This document shows, piece by piece, positions 60,811-64,000 of a stretch of 64,000 nt of DNA. The stretch comes from Streptomyces parvus (lineage in GTDB: Bacteria; Actinomycetota; Actinomycetes; Streptomycetales; Streptomycetaceae), in contig NZ_CP135079.1 of the NCBI RefSeq assembly GCF_032121415.1, positions 2,728,001-2,792,000 of the forward strand, written 5' to 3'. The position numbers were made by a program, and so were the translations under genes. The number at the start of each line of letters is the position of its first letter. Position 1 is the first letter of the stretch. The notes under the pieces were generated by a model. That model was not told where the DNA came from and did not search any database. It saw only the letters and a list, made by a program, of their open reading frames with translations.

Positions 60811-61713
60811 TTACATCTCCTCAGCGACGTACTTGCGCAGCCAGGTCCGGAAGTCCGGCCCCAGGTCTTCACGTTCGCACGCCAGTCTGACAATGGCGCG
60901 CAGATAGTCGCTGCGGTCGCCGGTGTCATAGCGGCGGCCCTTGAAGACGACGCCGTGCACGGGGCCGCCGATCTTCTCGTCCGCGGCGAGCAGCTGGAGC
61001 GCGTCGGTGAGCTGGATCTCGCCGCCGCGGCCCGGCTCGGTGTGTCGCAGTATGTCGAAGACCGCGGGGTCCAGGACGTACCGGCCGATGATGGCGAGGT
61101 TGCTGGGGGCGTCGGCCGCGTCGGGCTTCTCGACCAGGTCGGTGACGCGGACGACGTCGCTGTCGACGGTGGCGTCCGCGGCGGCGCAGCCGTACAGGTG
61201 GATCTGCGAGGGGTCGACCTCCATCAGCGCGATGACGCTGCCGCCCTCACGCTCCTGGACCTCGACCATCCGGGCCAGCAGCGTGTCGCGCGGGTCGATC
61301 AGGTCGTCGCCGAGCAGCACCGCGAAGGGCTGGTCGCCCACGTGCGGGGCGGCGCACAGCACGGCGTGTCCGAGGCCGCGGGGGTCCCCCTGGCGCACGT
61401 AGTGCATGGTGGCCAGGTCGCTGGACTCCTGGACCTTGGCCAGGCGTTCGGCGTCGCCCTTGCGGGTGAGCGCGGACTCCAGCTCGTAGTTGCGGTCGAA
61501 GTGGTCCTCCAGGGGGCGCTTGTTGCGACCCGTGATCATCAGTACGTCGGAGAGGCCCGCCGCCACGGCTTCTTCGACGACATACTGGATGGCCGGCTTG
61601 TCGACGACAGGCAGCATCTCTTTCGGAGTGGCCTTCGTGGCGGGCAGGAACCGGGTACCGAGACCTGCTGCCGGGATGACGGCCTTGCTGATCCTGGAGG
61701 GCGACTGAGTCAT
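60811..61713 (-). CDS. galU: UTP-glucose-1-phosphate uridylyltransferase
   Basis: 300 residues. GalU makes UDP-glucose for cell-wall polymers and glycolipids. Motifs: KAVIPAAGLGTRFLPATKATPKEMLPVV (here spread over about 9-36; key is AAGLGTRFLPATKA), KPAIQYVVEEAVAAG, ALMEVDPSQIHLYG and GVVFKGRRYDTGDRSDYLRA. ATG at 61711-61713. It leads the leftward galU-moeA-moaC-mogA-rimJ-sepX cluster and diverges from the folate gene. Confidence 0.95.
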   Translation of the reverse strand: MTQSPSRISKAVIPAAGLGTRFLPATKATPKEMLPVVDKPAIQYVVEEAVAAGLSDVLMITGRNKRPLEDHFDRNYELESALTRKGDAERLAKVQESSDLATMHYVRQGDPRGLGHAVLCAAPHVGDQPFAVLLGDDLIDPRDTLLARMVEVQEREGGSVIALMEVDPSQIHLYGCAAADATVDSDVVRVTDLVEKPDAADAPSNLAIIGRYVLDPAVFDILRHTEPGRGGEIQLTDALQLLAADEKIGGPVHGVVFKGRRYDTGDRSDYLRAIVRLACEREDLGPDFRTWLRKYVAEEM

Positions 61714-61806
61714 GTGCCGACCTTAACGGGTGCACACGGCCGGAAGCTGATATTCCGGTTAACTTCATCCGTAAATATGCCCATACGAGAACCGTGCGAG
61801 TCACCC

Positions 61807-62412
61807 ATGAACACCGACAAGTCCGGAAAGGCGTCCGCGAAAGGCTCTCTGCGGCGCGAACTGCTCGCCGCACGGGCCCTCCTGACGAAGGAGGACGCGC
61901 TCCGGGCCGCCGCGGTTCTCGCCGAGACGGCGCTGCACCTCCCCGAACTGGCCGACGCCCGTACGGTCGCCGCGTATGTCTCGGTGGGCCGGGAACCGGG
62001 CACCCGCGCCCTGCTGGAGGCGCTGCGCGGCCGCGGCGTACGGCTGCTGCTGCCGGTCCTCCTGGCCGACAACGACCTGGACTGGGCGGCCTACGAGGGT
62101 CCGGCGCACCTGCTCCCGGCCGGGCGGGGCCTCCTGGAGCCGGACGGACCGCGCCTGGGCCCCGACGCCGTCCTCACCGCCGACGCGGTGCTGCTGCCCG
62201 GCCTGGCGGTGGACGGTGCCGGGATGCGGCTGGGGCGGGGCGGCGGCAGCTACGACCGGGTGCTGGCCCGGCTGTCCGCCGCCGGGGCGCACCCGTCACT
62301 CGTCGTGCTCCTGTACGAGGACGAGGTGGTCGCGCGGGTTCCGTCGGAACCGCACGACCACCCCGTGGACGCCGTGGTCACACCGGCCGGAGCGCGGCGC
62401 TTCGCCTCATGA
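61807..62412 (+). CDS. 5-formyltetrahydrofolate cyclo-ligase
   Basis: 201 residues. This enzyme converts 5-formyl-THF to 5,10-methenyl-THF with ATP. Family landmarks: KGSLRRELLAARALLTKEDA near the N-terminus, DAVLLPGLAVDGAGMRLGRGGGSYDRVLAR (given as motif: LPGLAVDGAGMRLGRGGGSY) with the conserved GxGGGxYDR segment, and ARVPSEPHDHPVDAVVT. ATG at 61807; no strong ribosome binding site is seen. Convergent with the penicillin acylase gene and divergent from galU. Confidence 0.9.
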   Translation: MNTDKSGKASAKGSLRRELLAARALLTKEDALRAAAVLAETALHLPELADARTVAAYVSVGREPGTRALLEALRGRGVRLLLPVLLADNDLDWAAYEGPAHLLPAGRGLLEPDGPRLGPDAVLTADAVLLPGLAVDGAGMRLGRGGGSYDRVLARLSAAGAHPSLVVLLYEDEVVARVPSEPHDHPVDAVVTPAGARRFAS

Positions 62413-62430
62413 TCCGCTGGCGCGGAGGCT

Positions 62431-64000
62431 CTACGGTTCCAGCGTCAGCGTGTCGACGGTGGACGCGTCGACCGCTTCGGTCCCGAAGGACCAGTCGAGC
62501 AGTTCGCCGTCGACCCACTTGTCGGTCTGGTCGGTGTAGTGCGCGTTGAACGCGTGCCCGGAGGCCCCGCTGAGGTTGATCCAGCGGGACTTGTCCCAGT
62601 CGCCCACGTTGACGACCATGCGCATCGACGGCACCCAGACGACCTCGTAGCCGCTCGCCGCGTTCCACCCGGTGGCGTTGACCGCCGCCTCGCCGCCGCC
62701 GAGGTTCCAGGGGCCGCGGTTGAGCGCCCGCTGGAGCAGGCCGGGGCCCTCGGTGCCGAGCGTCTGGTTCTTCAGCGTGAGCCGGTGCAGCCGGCCCCAG
62801 CTCCAGGTGGAGATGTTCTTGCCGAGCTTGGAGGTCAGCTCCCAGCGGGCGTCCTCCATCGCCCGGGCGAACAGGTCGTCCCGGTTCTCCAGGGCGTCCT
62901 CACGGCCCCGGGCGGGCGCCTTCCACCACGCGTTGTCCTGGTCGTCGACGATGTCGCCGACCACCTGGAACCAGCGGTCGCCGCCGTCCGGCTGCGCGGT
63001 GTCGCCGTCGCGCTGGCCGCACTCGCGGACGAGCTTCCTCTGCTCATCGGCCGGGCCGCTGTTCTTGGCCGGCGGCACATTGATGCAGTCGCCCTTGACC
63101 CGCATCTCCTTGGGCAGCTTGTTGCCGAACGCGAGCTTCAGGATGTTGCGCCAGACGCCGTTGAAGTACGCGGCGGCGGCCGAGTCGGGCTCCTGGGTGT
63201 AGTCCCAGCCCTCCAGCAGCTTCTGGGCCTCGCGCACGCTCGGGTCGGAGATGTTGATCTTCTTCAGCTCGGGCACCAGCAACGCGGCGATCTCGCTGAA
63301 GTTGTCCATCTGCATCTTCTGCATGTCATCGGTCGAGACCTTCTCGCCGCCCTTGATCTTCTGGGCGAGGAGGTCGTTGATCCGCTGGCTGCGGGCGCCG
63401 TAGCCCCAGTCCTTGGTCAGGAGGTGGGGGTACTTCTTCTCGTCGATGACGGCCTGGTTGGCGGTGACGATGTAGCCGCGGTCCGGGTTGTACTCGTAGG
63501 GCAGCTCGTCGAAGGGGATGTAGCTCTTCCACGCGTACTTCGGGTCCCAGCCCGGCGCCGGGACCGTACCGTCGAAGCCCGCCGAGCGGACCGGGATCCT
63601 GCCCGGGGCCTGGTAGCCGATGTTGCCCTCGGTGTCGGCGTAGATGAGGTTCTGCGAGGGGACCTCGAAGTTCTCGGCGGCCGCCCGGAAGGTCGTGAAG
63701 TCCTTGGCCCGGTTGAGCGCGAAGACGGCGTCCATGGACTTGCCCGGCTGGAGCGCGGTCCACTTCAGCGCCACCGCGTACCCGTCGGCCCGGTCGGGGG
63801 CCGCGTTGCTGACGGGGGCCTTCTGGCCGACCTTGTCCAGTTCCCTGCTGCGGTCGGAGACCAGGGGGCCGTTGTTCGTCTCGCGGACGGTGATCGTCCG
63901 GTCCCGGCCGCCCGCGACCTTGATGGTCTCCTCGCGGGTCTTGAAGGGCTTGGTCTCGCCGTCGTACAGGTAGCCGTCGTCGGAGACCTTCTCCAGGAAG
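62431..64000 (-). CDS. Penicillin acylase (S45) family protein, C-terminal part
   Basis: The open frame covers the last 523 residues and continues beyond the right edge; the start and the N-terminal nucleophile Ser are outside. Segments such as RETNNGPLVSDRSRELDK, SQNLIYADTEGNIGYQAPGR, IVTANQAVIDEKKYPHLLTK and WNAASGYEVVWVPSMRMVVN are typical of S45 N-terminal-nucleophile acylases (penicillin G acylase, AHL acylase-like). These are usually exported precursors split into two chains; they remove acyl groups from amides such as homoserine lactones or penicillins. Substrate undetermined. Confidence 0.88.
   Translation of the reverse strand, partial: FLEKVSDDGYLYDGETKPFKTREETIKVAGGRDRTITVRETNNGPLVSDRSRELDKVGQKAPVSNAAPDRADGYAVALKWTALQPGKSMDAVFALNRAKDFTTFRAAAENFEVPSQNLIYADTEGNIGYQAPGRIPVRSAGFDGTVPAPGWDPKYAWKSYIPFDELPYEYNPDRGYIVTANQAVIDEKKYPHLLTKDWGYGARSQRINDLLAQKIKGGEKVSTDDMQKMQMDNFSEIAALLVPELKKINISDPSVREAQKLLEGWDYTQEPDSAAAAYFNGVWRNILKLAFGNKLPKEMRVKGDCINVPPAKNSGPADEQRKLVRECGQRDGDTAQPDGGDRWFQVVGDIVDDQDNAWWKAPARGREDALENRDDLFARAMEDARWELTSKLGKNISTWSWGRLHRLTLKNQTLGTEGPGLLQRALNRGPWNLGGGEAAVNATGWNAASGYEVVWVPSMRMVVNVGDWDKSRWINLSGASGHAFNAHYTDQTDKWVDGELLDWSFGTEAVDASTVDTLTLEP

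Overview
The window is high-GC DNA (roughly 70% or more) with strong G/C third-position bias, dense genes on both strands, many GTG starts and many ATGA/GTGA stop-start overlaps. Gene content (rpfB, a protein O-mannosyltransferase, an SsgA-family protein, a SepX/GlpR-like membrane protein, DUF397/XRE/ATPase regulator sets, WXG100 proteins) points to a Streptomyces chromosome. The order ispE-rsmA-rpfB ... rsmI-pmt ... ssgE ... moeA-galU resembles, from memory, the SCO3148-SCO3180 part of S. coelicolor. No phage, insertion sequence, rRNA or CRISPR array was seen.

Layout. 1-7790: a leftward housekeeping block (ABC-F ATPase, acyltransferase, ispE, rsmA, rpfB, TatD). 7967-8338: a small zinc-ribbon protein. 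8791-12736: a tightly coupled rightward operon encoding a 58-residue RiPP-precursor-like peptide, an unknown 235-residue protein, two paralogous all-helical proteins and a beta-lactamase-fold serine hydrolase. I know of no described pathway of this composition. 12737-19120: rsmI and pmt, small membrane proteins and a penicillin-binding protein behind a large palindrome. 19120-28590: YbaK deacylase, EamA transporter, a WhiJ/AbaA-like regulator trio, an APH(6)-type kinase, three GNATs, an SDR and a serine hydrolase. 28593-36938: an ssgE-like gene, a tetR-mmpL pair with two operator-like palindromes, a tricorn protease and a Rieske protein. 36998-42439: a stress-type small protein, an operon resembling the mycobacterial mymA cluster (flavin monooxygenase, hydrolase, SDR) facing a MerR regulator, and exonuclease III.

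42490-47553: two GNATs, an ECF-like sigma factor fused to a zinc finger, a membrane helix and a CAP domain, an HTH regulator, and a secreted streptogrisin-type protease. 47881-51634: a small two-helix membrane protein and a STAND/NACHT-like ATPase with helical repeats. The two share a Gly/Ala/Asn-rich repeat at the ends where they could meet, which suggests an NLR-like defence pair using amyloid-type signalling. 51665-55866: a leftward type VII-secretion toxin cassette (two WXG100-like proteins, a polymorphic toxin with an RNase A-like C-terminus, immunity-like proteins and a detached, truncated RNase A-like module). 56113-56186: tRNA-Ala(CGC) with its own terminator. 56294-61713: galU, moeA/glp, moaC, mogA, a rimJ-type GNAT and a sepX/glpR-type gene, the actinobacterial arrangement linking a gephyrin-like protein to its membrane receptor in cell division. 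61807-64000: 5-formyl-THF cyclo-ligase and the C-terminal part of a penicillin acylase-family protein.

The two best candidates for an undescribed system are the peptide operon (8791-12736) and the NLR-like pair (47881-51634).
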